This document shows, piece after piece, positions 44,305 through 51,758 of a stretch of 64,000 nt of DNA; positions within the stretch are counted from its first letter, which is position 1, and the number at the start of each line of letters is the position of its first letter. Source of the DNA: Lachnospiraceae bacterium. Its GTDB lineage: Bacteria > Bacillota > Clostridia > Lachnospirales > Lachnospiraceae. Made by a program: the position numbers and the translations under genes. The stretch is from assembly GCA_910575255.1 (NCBI GenBank), contig CAJTEM010000024.1:26133-90132 (forward strand), read 5' to 3'. Below the pieces are notes generated by a model. The model did not search any database, was not told where the DNA came from, and was given only the letters and a program-made list of their open reading frames with translations.

Positions 44305-45198
44305 ATGTCAATCATTATTATATTAGTTGTTTTGTGTATTGGTCTTGCTATTTCCCTTTTTCTCCTGAAAAGAGAAATACGCTGTGTACGAGAGCAATTA
44401 CAAGAATGTTCCACAGGTGTAGAAAAACTAATAGAGGTTGCTTTTATAGATAAGGATTTAACAGAACTTGCCGCTGAGATTAACCGTCATCAGGCTTATC
44501 AAAGGGATATTAAATCTTCAATTTTAAAAAAGGAAAAACATTTAAAGGAATCCATTTCAAATATTTCTCATGATTTGCGAACACCACTTACATCTATGAC
44601 AGGATATTTACAACTGCTGCAGAAGACTTGTTTAACGGATGAGCAAAAAGAGTATTTAGAAATTTCCATATCAAGAGGCAAGTATTTACAAACACTTATC
44701 AATGACTTTTATAGTATTTCGCTTTTGGAAGATGAGAGTAATGTTCCAGTCTTGATTAAAGTAAATCTGGATAATATATTAGCGGATACTGTACTGTCTT
44801 TCACAGAACAATTTGAAGAGAAAGGAATCATTCCGAATGTCCGGTCTTTAAATACAGCAACTTATGTAATGGCAGATGAAATTATGCTCAGACGTATTAT
44901 TACGAATTTGACTTCGAATGCAATACGATATGGTATAAAGAAATTTGAGGTTGAAATCGTAAATACAGATATGGTAGAGGTTAGATTTCAAAATTTGATA
45001 GAAGAAGGATATAGAGATGAGCTAGAGATTGAAAAGCTGTTTGAAAAGTTTTATACAGCCGATTTATCACGCAGTCAATCTAGTTCAGGATTGGGGTTAT
45101 ATATCGTGAAATTACTTTCAGAAAAAATGAAGGGTGGTGTTTCAGCCAGTTTAGAAGATAACAAGTTAATTGTTAATTTATTATTATGTAGGGCATAA
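44305..45198 (+). CDS. Sensor histidine kinase with one N-terminal membrane helix
   Basis: The 297-residue protein has a hydrophobic helix (residues 3-22), coiled-coil linker, H-box SNISHDLRTPLTSM with H89, N-box (ITNLTSNAIRYG) and G-box (SSGLGLYIVKLLSEK). With almost no extracellular loop it resembles intramembrane-sensing kinases, which detect cell-envelope drugs through their ABC transporter. It starts after GGGGGGA, 20 nt behind the permease gene. Confidence 0.87.
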   Translation: MSIIIILVVLCIGLAISLFLLKREIRCVREQLQECSTGVEKLIEVAFIDKDLTELAAEINRHQAYQRDIKSSILKKEKHLKESISNISHDLRTPLTSMTGYLQLLQKTCLTDEQKEYLEISISRGKYLQTLINDFYSISLLEDESNVPVLIKVNLDNILADTVLSFTEQFEEKGIIPNVRSLNTATYVMADEIMLRRIITNLTSNAIRYGIKKFEVEIVNTDMVEVRFQNLIEEGYRDELEIEKLFEKFYTADLSRSQSSSGLGLYIVKLLSEKMKGGVSASLEDNKLIVNLLLCRA

Positions 45199-45208
45199 AA
45201 CACCTATA

Positions 45209-45670
45209 ATGAGTGTTGGGGGTGATACGTTGGGTGAGGTGTTTTTCCTCCATTTAGACAATACAGATGAGGAACTGTATAGAAAGTTGGTGCATCTGTT
45301 GTCTGAAAGTGGATACCAAGTAAACCAAGTGCCTTGTGAAAGAGCAGATTCAGAGCGATTATCTTTTGAAGGACTGACAATTATTCCAGAGAGGTATCAG
45401 GTGCTTTTAAAAGGAAATGAAGTTGCTCTGACAAAAATAGAATTTGAAATACTTTTGTTACTTGCTAAAAATAGGGGGCGTGTATTCAGCAAAGAGCAGA
45501 TTTATGATATTGTCTGGCAGGAACCATATTCCGGCGATTACAACATTGTTATGAGCCATATCCGCCATATAAGGGAGAAAATAGAGGATAATCCGGGCAA
45601 GCCGCTTTACATACAGACCGTATGGGGCATTGGCTATCGGTTTAACAAAAATTTAAGCAGCAGTCTGTGA
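45209..45670 (+). CDS. Orphan winged-helix DNA-binding protein (OmpR effector domain)
   Basis: The C-terminal 100 residues form an OmpR-type winged helix (LTKIEFEILLLLAKNRGRVF, then DYNIVMSHIRHIREKI and WGIGYRF). The N-terminal 60 residues (GEVFFLHLDNTDEELYRKLV) lack receiver acidic residues and a phospho-Asp. ATG 45209 is used here; a TTG at 45230 directly behind GGGGGTGAT is an equal alternative. It follows the histidine kinase by 10 nt and may be an unphosphorylated co-regulator. Confidence 0.7.
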   Translation: MSVGGDTLGEVFFLHLDNTDEELYRKLVHLLSESGYQVNQVPCERADSERLSFEGLTIIPERYQVLLKGNEVALTKIEFEILLLLAKNRGRVFSKEQIYDIVWQEPYSGDYNIVMSHIRHIREKIEDNPGKPLYIQTVWGIGYRFNKNLSSSL

Positions 45671-45698
45671 TAGGAAAACAGATTGCTGCTTATTTTTT
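45655..45698. terminator. Bidirectional terminator between convergent genes
   Basis: AAGCAGCAGTCTG pairs with CAGATTGCTGCTT and is followed by ATTTTTT on the plus strand. It covers the ends of the plus winged-helix gene and the minus XRE gene. Confidence 0.8.
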
Positions 45699-45890
45699 AC
45701 CCTGTACGCCTAAGAGGTATTCACAGGATACATGGAAGAACTCTGCCAGAGCTACCACTTCATAATCCGGGACAAACCTTGTTCCCTTTTCAATCCGTAA
45801 AACAGTCAGGTCGCTAAATTCATATCCGGCAAGCTGGAGCTGTTCGGCAAGAGCTTTCTGGGATAGCTTTCTTTCCGTCCGCAGTTCCAT
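45690..45890 (-). CDS. XRE-family HTH repressor, start uncertain
   Basis: The 66-residue ATG frame holds the HTH (LSQKALAEQLQLAGYEFSDL, then TVLRIEKG) and the YLLGVQGKK end. Reading upstream in frame gives IKIYWNKESNSKNLIGQRV back to a stop, sequence that belongs to relatives of this repressor. No ATG/GTG/TTG exists there, but GGTGGTAGG precedes an ATT at 45947. A non-standard ATT start is therefore possible. Its operators are probably the twin dyads at 45960-46032. Confidence 0.7.
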   Translation of the reverse strand: MELRTERKLSQKALAEQLQLAGYEFSDLTVLRIEKGTRFVPDYEVVALAEFFHVSCEYLLGVQGKK

Positions 45891-45959
45891 AACCCTTTGA
45901 CCGATTAGGTTTTTGGAGTTGCTTTCTTTGTTCCAATAGATTTTAATATCCTACCACCA

Positions 45960-46032
45960 ACTTTCTAAAGATGAAGTCCTTTATCATTGATTTTACGAAA
46001 TATTGTTGATAACATACTTCTAAAGATGAAGT
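45960..46032. promoter_or_regulatory. Twin operators between divergent genes
   Basis: ACTTTCTAAAGATGAAGT (45960-45977) and ACTTCTAAAGATGAAGT (46016-46032) are near-identical, each with an ACTTC/GAAGT dyad. They lie between the minus XRE gene and the plus gene at 46127, as expected for a small repressor switch. Confidence 0.65.
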
Positions 46033-46126
46033 GCAGAGAGATTATCTTGTGAAAGGAAAGTTAGGGATTGATAATACTGCCTGTAAAATGCAATATTATT
46101 TTTAGCAGAGAAAGGTGGAAACAAAC

Positions 46127-46462
46127 ATGAATGAAGTTTTTGAAACATTGGCAGGTGTTTTTGAGGAGCTGCGCAGCGAAACAGAGGACAGGGAGTATTC
46201 CGTCCAGACAGAGGAAGCAAAAGCAGCCAGCCGGGAACTGAAAAAGAAGCAGAAGGCATTTGAAGCATATCTTTCCAAGCTGTCAAAGGAGGACAGGGAG
46301 TTTTTAGAGGACTATATGGATACGGTGGATCATGCCCATTACAAGGAGGAACAGCGGGCGTATTATCAGGGGTTTGTGGACAGCATACAGGTTCTTGATG
46401 GACTGGGCATCGTAAAAAGGCGTATGCGCATAAAGGAGCTTCTTAAAATATTCAGCAAATAG
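46127..46462 (+). CDS. Charged helical hypothetical protein
   Basis: The start is ATG 46127 (111 aa); a GTG at 46115 overlaps the AAAGGTGG site. The protein is Glu/Lys-rich, all-helical, without a known motif to me (RELKKKQKAFEAYLSKLS, then EDREFLEDYMDTVDHAHYKE). It faces the XRE repressor and its twin operators, so it is probably under that repressor. A terminator follows directly. Function is unknown. Confidence 0.65.
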   Translation: MNEVFETLAGVFEELRSETEDREYSVQTEEAKAASRELKKKQKAFEAYLSKLSKEDREFLEDYMDTVDHAHYKEEQRAYYQGFVDSIQVLDGLGIVKRRMRIKELLKIFSK

Positions 46463-46468
46463 ACAAAG

Positions 46469-46506
46469 AGGTGGCTGGCAGGACAGAAGGCGAGCCACCT
46501 TTTTTG
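46469..46506 (+). terminator. Terminator after the hypothetical gene
   Basis: AGGTGGCT and AGCCACCT arms are followed by TTTTTT. Confidence 0.85.
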
Positions 46507-46562
46507 CATGGTTCAGAATTATCCAGAAATATTCATGAGAAAATTCAGATATTGGGAATATT

Positions 46563-46910
46563 CTATTCTTTGGGAGATTTGTATGTCCGAAGATAGGCTT
46601 CCACAATAGCGAGGATTGTTGTAATCTGTTCCTCTGTACATTGTGACAGATAAACCAACAGCCGCTGGTAGTCAAGGTTGTCTGACGGGGCGGCTGGATA
46701 AAAAAACGGATCGGCGGAAATATGTAAGGCTCGTATAAGCTGCCCTAGCTTTTCAAGGCTTGGCACATTTCCATGATTTTCGATTTCCTTGATATAGCGT
46801 GAGGAAACGCCGGATTTTTCAGCCAGTTCTTCATAGGTCAGTTTCTGGTCGGTTCTAGCCTTCTTCAGACGGAATCCCATTTCCTTGTCAATTTTCTTTT
46901 TCCTTGCCAT
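46563..46910 (-). CDS. XRE-family HTH regulator
   Basis: The 115-residue protein has an N-terminal XRE HTH (LTYEELAEKSGVSSRYIKEI, then GNVPSLEKLGQLIRALHI) and a short helical C-terminus. GGAGG stands upstream of the ATG on the minus strand. Regulators of this kind control excision/transfer genes in ICEs; the dyad at 46942-46959 upstream may be its operator. Confidence 0.78.
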   Translation of the reverse strand: MARKKKIDKEMGFRLKKARTDQKLTYEELAEKSGVSSRYIKEIENHGNVPSLEKLGQLIRALHISADPFFYPAAPSDNLDYQRLLVYLSQCTEEQITTILAIVEAYLRTYKSPKE

Positions 46911-47439
46911 ATATGCACCTCCATGTATAGTGTATATTGCACATTTTACTTTGAAAATGCACTAATAAATCACTTTATCAGAGGGGCATAATGCACATAG
47001 AAGAATAAAAAGACTTTGGATATTGCATATAAAAAAACGCAGTATCCAAAGGTTTTTTGCGTGGCTTTTATCCTTTGGGTACGTTTAGGGGAATTTATGT
47101 GTTCTGAACGGTCTGAGGGATATTTTTTTGACTTTATGAACCTGTCCGGCTTCTGGCGTGGAAAGGCTCTTTTATAAGGTGTTTTACAGGCAGTAAGACA
47201 GGATACACCCTGACAAATGAATTATGCGCTCCCGTAGCGTGTGGAAAAAACAGAATAGCAGATATGAATAACGTCCAGCGGGCATTTTGCCTGTCCGGGC
47301 GTTTTTTTATATACAAATATTTTTTTCAACATTTTTTGCCCTTACCCGAACATCAGTCTATCTCCATTTGGCAGATACAACGGAAAGGGAAAAGGCGTAT
47401 GCCTTTGTCACGTCACAGCGGGGGAGGAGGTGAACTCGC
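46911..47439. promoter_or_regulatory. Gene-free control region between an XRE gene and a sigma-like gene
   Basis: CATTTT-N6-AAAATG (46942-46959) is an inverted repeat close to the XRE start. The short motifs TGCAC/GTGCA recur at about 46939, 46958 and 46993. ACGCA (about 47038) and TGCGT (about 47057) arms form a hairpin around 47033-47060. No ORF with credible start and family is present. It probably holds divergent promoters controlled by the XRE protein. Confidence 0.5.
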
Positions 47440-47880
47440 ATGAAGAAACCTTCTCACCATGATGAAATGACAATCAGGCATCGCTTTGACCGCTTGTGCC
47501 AGATGTCGCTGAAAGGCGAAGCAATCAATTATTACCGGCACATGGATTACCGCAGGGAACATGAAGCCATGTTTTCTGAACTGTCTGAAAAGGAGCTGAA
47601 CCAGTTGTTTGTTATGGACGAGTATGGAGTGGAGAACAGTCATTTTACAGTGCATGGATATGACATTGAAGTAAAAGACACCCTGATTGCGGAAGCGTTG
47701 CAGGCACTTTCAGAACGGAAGCGGAATGTGATACTGCTTTCGTATTTTCTGGAAATGAGTGATGCGGATATAGCAAGGGAAATGAACCTTGTCCGCAGCA
47801 CAGTCCATGAACACCGGACACGCTCACTGGAAATTTTAAGGAAGATTATGGAGGAAAAAGCAGATGACAAAAAGATGTAA
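47440..47880 (+). CDS. Sigma-70 region 4-like factor of the ICE (Tn916 ORF7-like)
   Basis: The 146-residue protein has a C-terminal HTH (LSERKRNVILLSYFLEMSDA, then DIAREMNLVRSTVHEHRTRS) as in sigma region 4. The N-terminus (RHRFDRLCQMSLKGEAINYY) resembles the sigma-like ORFs of Tn916-type and CTn elements. AGGAGGTGAA stands before the ATG. It overlaps the next gene by 17 nt, so the two are coupled. It probably controls recombinase or transfer expression. Confidence 0.8.
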   Translation: MKKPSHHDEMTIRHRFDRLCQMSLKGEAINYYRHMDYRREHEAMFSELSEKELNQLFVMDEYGVENSHFTVHGYDIEVKDTLIAEALQALSERKRNVILLSYFLEMSDADIAREMNLVRSTVHEHRTRSLEILRKIMEEKADDKKM

Positions 47881-48112
47881 GAGCAGAGAAGAAAAGAATT
47901 TGCTGCCTTTCCATATCATAAAGGCAGCATCAGAAGGCGATGTATTGGCAATCAACAAAGTCCTGAAGCACTATGAGGGATACATAATTACCCTGTCCAC
48001 CCGGAAGATGTATGACGAGGGAGGGCGGCTTCATTATTGTGTTGACGAAACACTGCGCCGGAGGCTTGAAACAAAGCTGATTACAAAGATACTGGCGTTT
48101 GAAGCGGTATAA
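47864..48112 (+). CDS. Small HTH protein (Tn916 ORF8-like)
   Basis: The 82-residue protein LLPFHIIKAASEGDVLAINK, then VLKHYEGYI and CVDETLRRRLETKLI, matches the helix-turn-helix_16 family paired with the sigma-like factor in Tn916-type control modules. It is translationally coupled to that factor. It is thought to act as a regulator; the mechanism is unknown. Confidence 0.8.
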   Translation: MTKRCKSREEKNLLPFHIIKAASEGDVLAINKVLKHYEGYIITLSTRKMYDEGGRLHYCVDETLRRRLETKLITKILAFEAV

Positions 48113-48624
48113 GGGGCGGTTAGCTGCCCTTTTCCATAGCTGACAGATTTACAGCGGTGTACCTTGAAAATTGAATATACAATAACCTCACAGGACGTGA
48201 GAAACTGTGGAGCTACACAGCAGATACGCTATGACTGTTTGTTCCAGTAGGGAATTGAAAGTGAAGAAGCATTTTTATGATGTTGAAGCAAAGGCACGAG
48301 CGAAAAATATCAGTGTTGGAGTAGAATAGGGGATTCTATTTGCGAAGAAGCAGTTTCGTGATAATGATACTTCTGGCGAAAGCCAGTCACATAGAGAAGA
48401 TGATGGTGCAAGTCCAATGTGGGCAGGCTTCCCGCCTGCCACCTGTGAGGATATTTAATAAAGAAAGGGTGATTACATATAGATGGGAAAAAATTATTAA
48501 GATACAGTATGCAGTTATCTATGTTGAAGCAACTTTTAAAGTTGAACTTGATAAATCAGTTGGAATATAAGCAAATCCAAAAAAAGTTAATGCGGGACTA
48601 TGGGATTGTATCGAATATTACCGC
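48113..48624. other. Long gene-free stretch upstream of the serine recombinase
   Basis: About 510 nt carry only short frames without start signals. A compact GC-rich hairpin (GGCAGG-N7-CCTGCC at about 48422-48440) and a GGCGAAAGCC-type stem-loop (about 48374) lie in 48330-48460. This may be a structured leader RNA, decayed coding sequence or att-related DNA. No known riboswitch could be matched. Confidence 0.35.
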
Positions 48625-48653
48625 TTGACTTATTAACTGTGTTGCACTATAAT
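48625..48653 (+). promoter_or_regulatory. Promoter of the ICE serine recombinase
   Basis: TTGACT (48625-48630) and TATAAT (48648-48653) have a 17 nt spacer, about 40 nt before the start codon. Confidence 0.8.
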
Positions 48654-48694
48654 AAAAGCGAACACTACGATAGGAACACAAAAAGGAGGAAGAT

Positions 48695-50431
48695 ATGGAA
48701 GTAGAGATTATTAAGGCAAACAATCCATTTGATGAATCTTCCAAAGTCCGGAAAGTAGACCGCTTGAGGGTTGCTGCGTATTGTCGTGTCAGTACGGATG
48801 ATGAAGATCAGATAAAAAGCTATAACTCGATGGTTAAGTATTATACTGAACTGATACAAAATAATGCACAGTGGGTATTTGCAGGTGTATATGCAGATAA
48901 AGCGATTACAGGAACAAAAGTTGACAAAAGAGAAGATTTTCAACGTCTGATACAGGACTGCATGGATGGCAAGATTGATATGGTTATTGCTAAGAGCTTG
49001 CCTCGTTTTGCAAGAAATACATTGGATACTTTAAAATATGTCAGAATGTTAAAAGAAAGGAAAATAGCGGTTTATTTTGAAGTTGAAAAGATAAACACCC
49101 TTAAAGACGGAGAATTTCTGATGACAATTTTAAGCTCTGTTGCACAACAGGAGGTGGAGAATACCTCGGCATATGTGAAAAAGGGTTTGAAAATGAAAAT
49201 GAAACGTGGTGAGTTGGTAGGGTTTCAAGGCTGTCTAGGATATGACTATGATGTAACAACTAAGTCATTATCTATAAACGAAGAAGGGGCAGAAACTGTA
49301 AGATACATATTTGATAGGTATGTTGCTGGTGCTGGAAGTTCAATGATTGCTAGAGAATTGAATGAACAGGGGACAACAACGATAAGAGGAAATGCGTGGA
49401 CTTCTTCTAGTGTAATGGGAATTATTAACAATGAAAAATACAAAGGAGATATATTATTAGGAAAGACATTTACAGTTGATCCAATTTCTAAAAGACGGTT
49501 GGAAAATCTTGGGGAGGAAGATAGGTTTTATGTTAAAGACCACCACGAACCAATTATTTCAGCAGAAATTTTTGACAGAGCACAAGAGATTAGAGAGCGG
49601 AGGAACGGGGGAAGAAAATCAGTTACTCCGGGAAAACGAGAAAAATATAGTAGACAATATGCGTTTAGTTGCTTGCTGGAATGTGGATTTTGTGGAGCGA
49701 ATCTATCAAGACGAAGGTGGCATAGTAGTTCTAAATATAAAAAAACAATCTGGCAATGTGTAAAGTCTACAAAAGACGGGAAAAGGTTTTGCCCGGATAG
49801 TAAAGGTATACCAGAACAAGTGATAGAGGAAGCCTTTATTGAATCTTATAAAATGTTATGTGCAGATAATAAGGATGTTTTAGATGAATTTATTTCCAGA
49901 GTGGAAAAAACCTTGAGTGAAGATTCTGCGAAAGATAAGGTTTTGAAACTACAAAAAAGTGCAGATAATCTTCAAGCAAAGAGAAAAAAGCTATTGGAAA
50001 ATTACCTTGAAGGAGTTGTTGCACAGGACATCTATGAAGAAACAGATGTAGGTTATGAGAGAAAGCTATCTGATATAAAAGCTAATCTATCAATGCTAGA
50101 ACAGCAGATGGAAGATGAAGTTACTCTAAAACGGAGAATTGCAGACTTTAAGAAGGCATTATCGAAAAACGGTGTTTTGGAGGAATTTGATAGAGGAATA
50201 TTCGAGAGTATAATCGAAAAAGTCATAGTTGGTGGCTATGATGAAGATGGAAACAAAGATCCCTATAAAATTACTTTCATATATAAAACAGGATTTAGGA
50301 ATGAAATTGGAAATGCAAAAGAGCGTTTTGACAAGTCTAAGGGCATAGGGGACAAAGCTAAAGAATTGTGTTCCCATATCGTAGACGAGGTAAAAGATGT
50401 GTGTTCCTATGTTAGTGACAACACATGTTGA
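48695..50431 (+). CDS. Large serine recombinase at the right end of the ICE
   Basis: The 578-residue protein has the resolvase domain with nucleophile S33 (AAYCRVSTDD) and the KSLPRFARN motif. The recombinase domain reads GYDYDVTTKSL...IINNEKYKGD. A zinc ribbon (CLLECGFCGANL...WQC...C) and a coiled coil follow. It differs from the TnpX-like enzyme at 26650, so the outer ICE has its own integrase. AGGAGGAAG stands before the ATG. Position at the edge of the element is as expected for an integrase adjacent to attR. Confidence 0.9.
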   Translation: MEVEIIKANNPFDESSKVRKVDRLRVAAYCRVSTDDEDQIKSYNSMVKYYTELIQNNAQWVFAGVYADKAITGTKVDKREDFQRLIQDCMDGKIDMVIAKSLPRFARNTLDTLKYVRMLKERKIAVYFEVEKINTLKDGEFLMTILSSVAQQEVENTSAYVKKGLKMKMKRGELVGFQGCLGYDYDVTTKSLSINEEGAETVRYIFDRYVAGAGSSMIARELNEQGTTTIRGNAWTSSSVMGIINNEKYKGDILLGKTFTVDPISKRRLENLGEEDRFYVKDHHEPIISAEIFDRAQEIRERRNGGRKSVTPGKREKYSRQYAFSCLLECGFCGANLSRRRWHSSSKYKKTIWQCVKSTKDGKRFCPDSKGIPEQVIEEAFIESYKMLCADNKDVLDEFISRVEKTLSEDSAKDKVLKLQKSADNLQAKRKKLLENYLEGVVAQDIYEETDVGYERKLSDIKANLSMLEQQMEDEVTLKRRIADFKKALSKNGVLEEFDRGIFESIIEKVIVGGYDEDGNKDPYKITFIYKTGFRNEIGNAKERFDKSKGIGDKAKELCSHIVDEVKDVCSYVSDNTC

Positions 50432-50700
50432 AACAGTGGCTCTGCTGACGAGAAAAGCCCCGTAAATCAAAGGTTTCCGCCGATTTTGGGAAAAAATGGA
50501 TGTGTGTTTCAGTTTCCGCAGAATGGGTATGAGGGAATTGGTTTACCTAGGGGGATAGACTGTGGGTAGAGCGAGAGTTATCTTTTGGCGAAAGTCTATT
50601 ATTTGGCAAAACAATTCGGCATTATATTGGGGAGTGTAATGTTGTCACGAGTATTACATTTAGCATTGATTTGAGACAGAAAGAGTCGGTGTTGTAGAAC
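50432..50700. other. Probable right border region of the ICE
   Basis: This stretch has no supported gene. It includes short frames such as LLAKVYYLAKQFGIILG without a start, possibly the remains of a host gene cut by insertion. The attachment site should lie here, but without the left end no direct repeat can be defined. Confidence 0.4.
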
Positions 50701-50740
50701 CTAAAGAAAGAGTGCCATTGTTAGCACTCTTTCTCTAGGT
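50701..50740. terminator. Terminator overlapping the end of the fic gene
   Basis: AAAGAGTGC and GCACTCTTT arms form a long stem extended by CCTA/TAGG at its base. The fic stop (TAA on the minus strand, 50721-50723) lies in the loop. It ends the minus-strand defence operon and may also stop plus-strand reads from the ICE. Confidence 0.8.
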
Positions 50741-51746
50741 TTTGGTGTTTTCTATACTTCTGATTTTTGCTGTTTGGCTTGTTGGGAATTGTGCGCTCAA
50801 TCAGTTTCTGCTCTAGGGCAGGGTTCAGATAGTTTTTGCGGAAAGTCGGTTTGTGAGAAAGTCCGAGCCGTTCCATAAGATCTGTAGCCGAGAGCGTTTC
50901 ATCGCCGAGAGCGGAGAGAATCCGCTCAATCGGCGTTTTATCTTGATCGGTTACTTGGTCGCTATCTTGATCGGTACTGCGACCAATTACCGTAATCTCC
51001 GTCAGGCTGTCTCGGATGATCTCAAGTATCAATTCTACAAATCCTGCGCTGTCTGCCTGCTTGTCGGCGGCACCGAGAGCATCGTAGTACTCTTTCTGAC
51101 GTGACTGAATAAGTTCTTCAATCGGCAGCCAGAAGAACATTTCTTTCCACTTGCCGAGCAGGAGACTGTGCCACATCCGTCCCATGCGGCCGTTACCATC
51201 TGCAAAGGGATGGATGAATTCGAACTCATAATGAAAGATGGCACTCTTAATTAGCGGGTGAAGCTCCGACTTCTGATACCATGCAAACAGGTTTTGTATA
51301 TGCTCTGGCACGAATTCCGCCGGAGGAGCCATGTGGATCAGTACCTCACCATCAAAGACGCCTACGCCACCGGAGCGGAACCTTCCGTTCTCCGATACAA
51401 GACCGTTCATCATCAGCTTGTGTGCTTTGAGGAGATCATCCACGGATGCAGGGTTTAACCGCAGCATCAGTTCATAGGCTTCGTAGGCATTCTGCACCTC
51501 TTTGATCTCATTGGGATTTCCGAGAACGCGCTTGCCATCAAGAATTGCCGTTACCTGCTCCAGCGACAGAGAATTATGCTCAATCGCAAGAGATGAGTGA
51601 ATTGTTCGGATGCGGTTCTCGCGCCGCAGGTGCGGGCTGATAGTTCCTTCTTGCAACACGGTAATCCGACCGACCTGTTCGCTGATCTCCGCAATCAGGG
51701 ATGTCATTTTATCCGTCATGTGAAATGGCGGTTTATAGTCACTCAT
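50721..51746 (-). CDS. Fic-domain protein with built-in inhibitory motif and C-terminal winged helix
   Basis: The 341-residue protein carries the Fic catalytic motif HPFADGNGRMGR (residues 179-190), which transfers AMP from ATP to target proteins. An N-terminal SLAIEHN motif (residues 52-58) matches the class II autoinhibitory helix (S-x-A-I-E-x-N). The C-terminus is a winged helix (TLSATDLMERLGLSHKPTFR). It begins 13 nt after hamB and seems cotranscribed with the R-M/Hachiman operon. A toxin-like or regulatory role within the island is inferred. Confidence 0.88.
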   Translation of the reverse strand: MSDYKPPFHMTDKMTSLIAEISEQVGRITVLQEGTISPHLRRENRIRTIHSSLAIEHNSLSLEQVTAILDGKRVLGNPNEIKEVQNAYEAYELMLRLNPASVDDLLKAHKLMMNGLVSENGRFRSGGVGVFDGEVLIHMAPPAEFVPEHIQNLFAWYQKSELHPLIKSAIFHYEFEFIHPFADGNGRMGRMWHSLLLGKWKEMFFWLPIEELIQSRQKEYYDALGAADKQADSAGFVELILEIIRDSLTEITVIGRSTDQDSDQVTDQDKTPIERILSALGDETLSATDLMERLGLSHKPTFRKNYLNPALEQKLIERTIPNKPNSKNQKYRKHQNLEKEC

Positions 51747-51758
51747 TGAAACACCTCC

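Larger units (their letters stand above)
1..50460 (+). mobile_element. Integrative conjugative element (Tn1549/CTn-like), right part
   Basis: The gene order (M23/NlpC peptidase, DUF4315, DUF4366, topoisomerase III, methylase-helicase, ArdC-like protein, relaxase with MobC, sigma-like factor, HTH protein, large serine recombinase) is the familiar 3' half of Clostridia ICEs. The left end lies outside the window. The right end is placed just after the serine recombinase stop (50431), because the next genes are a minus-strand defence operon of different character. The exact attachment site was not identified. An alternative is two adjacent elements, the first ending near 35.5-36.9 kb where fragments of peptidase and other ICE genes lie. 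Confidence 0.75.

Noticed and set aside
48330..48460. Cobalamin-type riboswitch before the ICE recombinase
   Set aside because: GGTGCAAGTCC and GAAAGCC sequences look suggestive, but the box order and spacing do not fit a B12 riboswitch, and no cobalamin gene follows.
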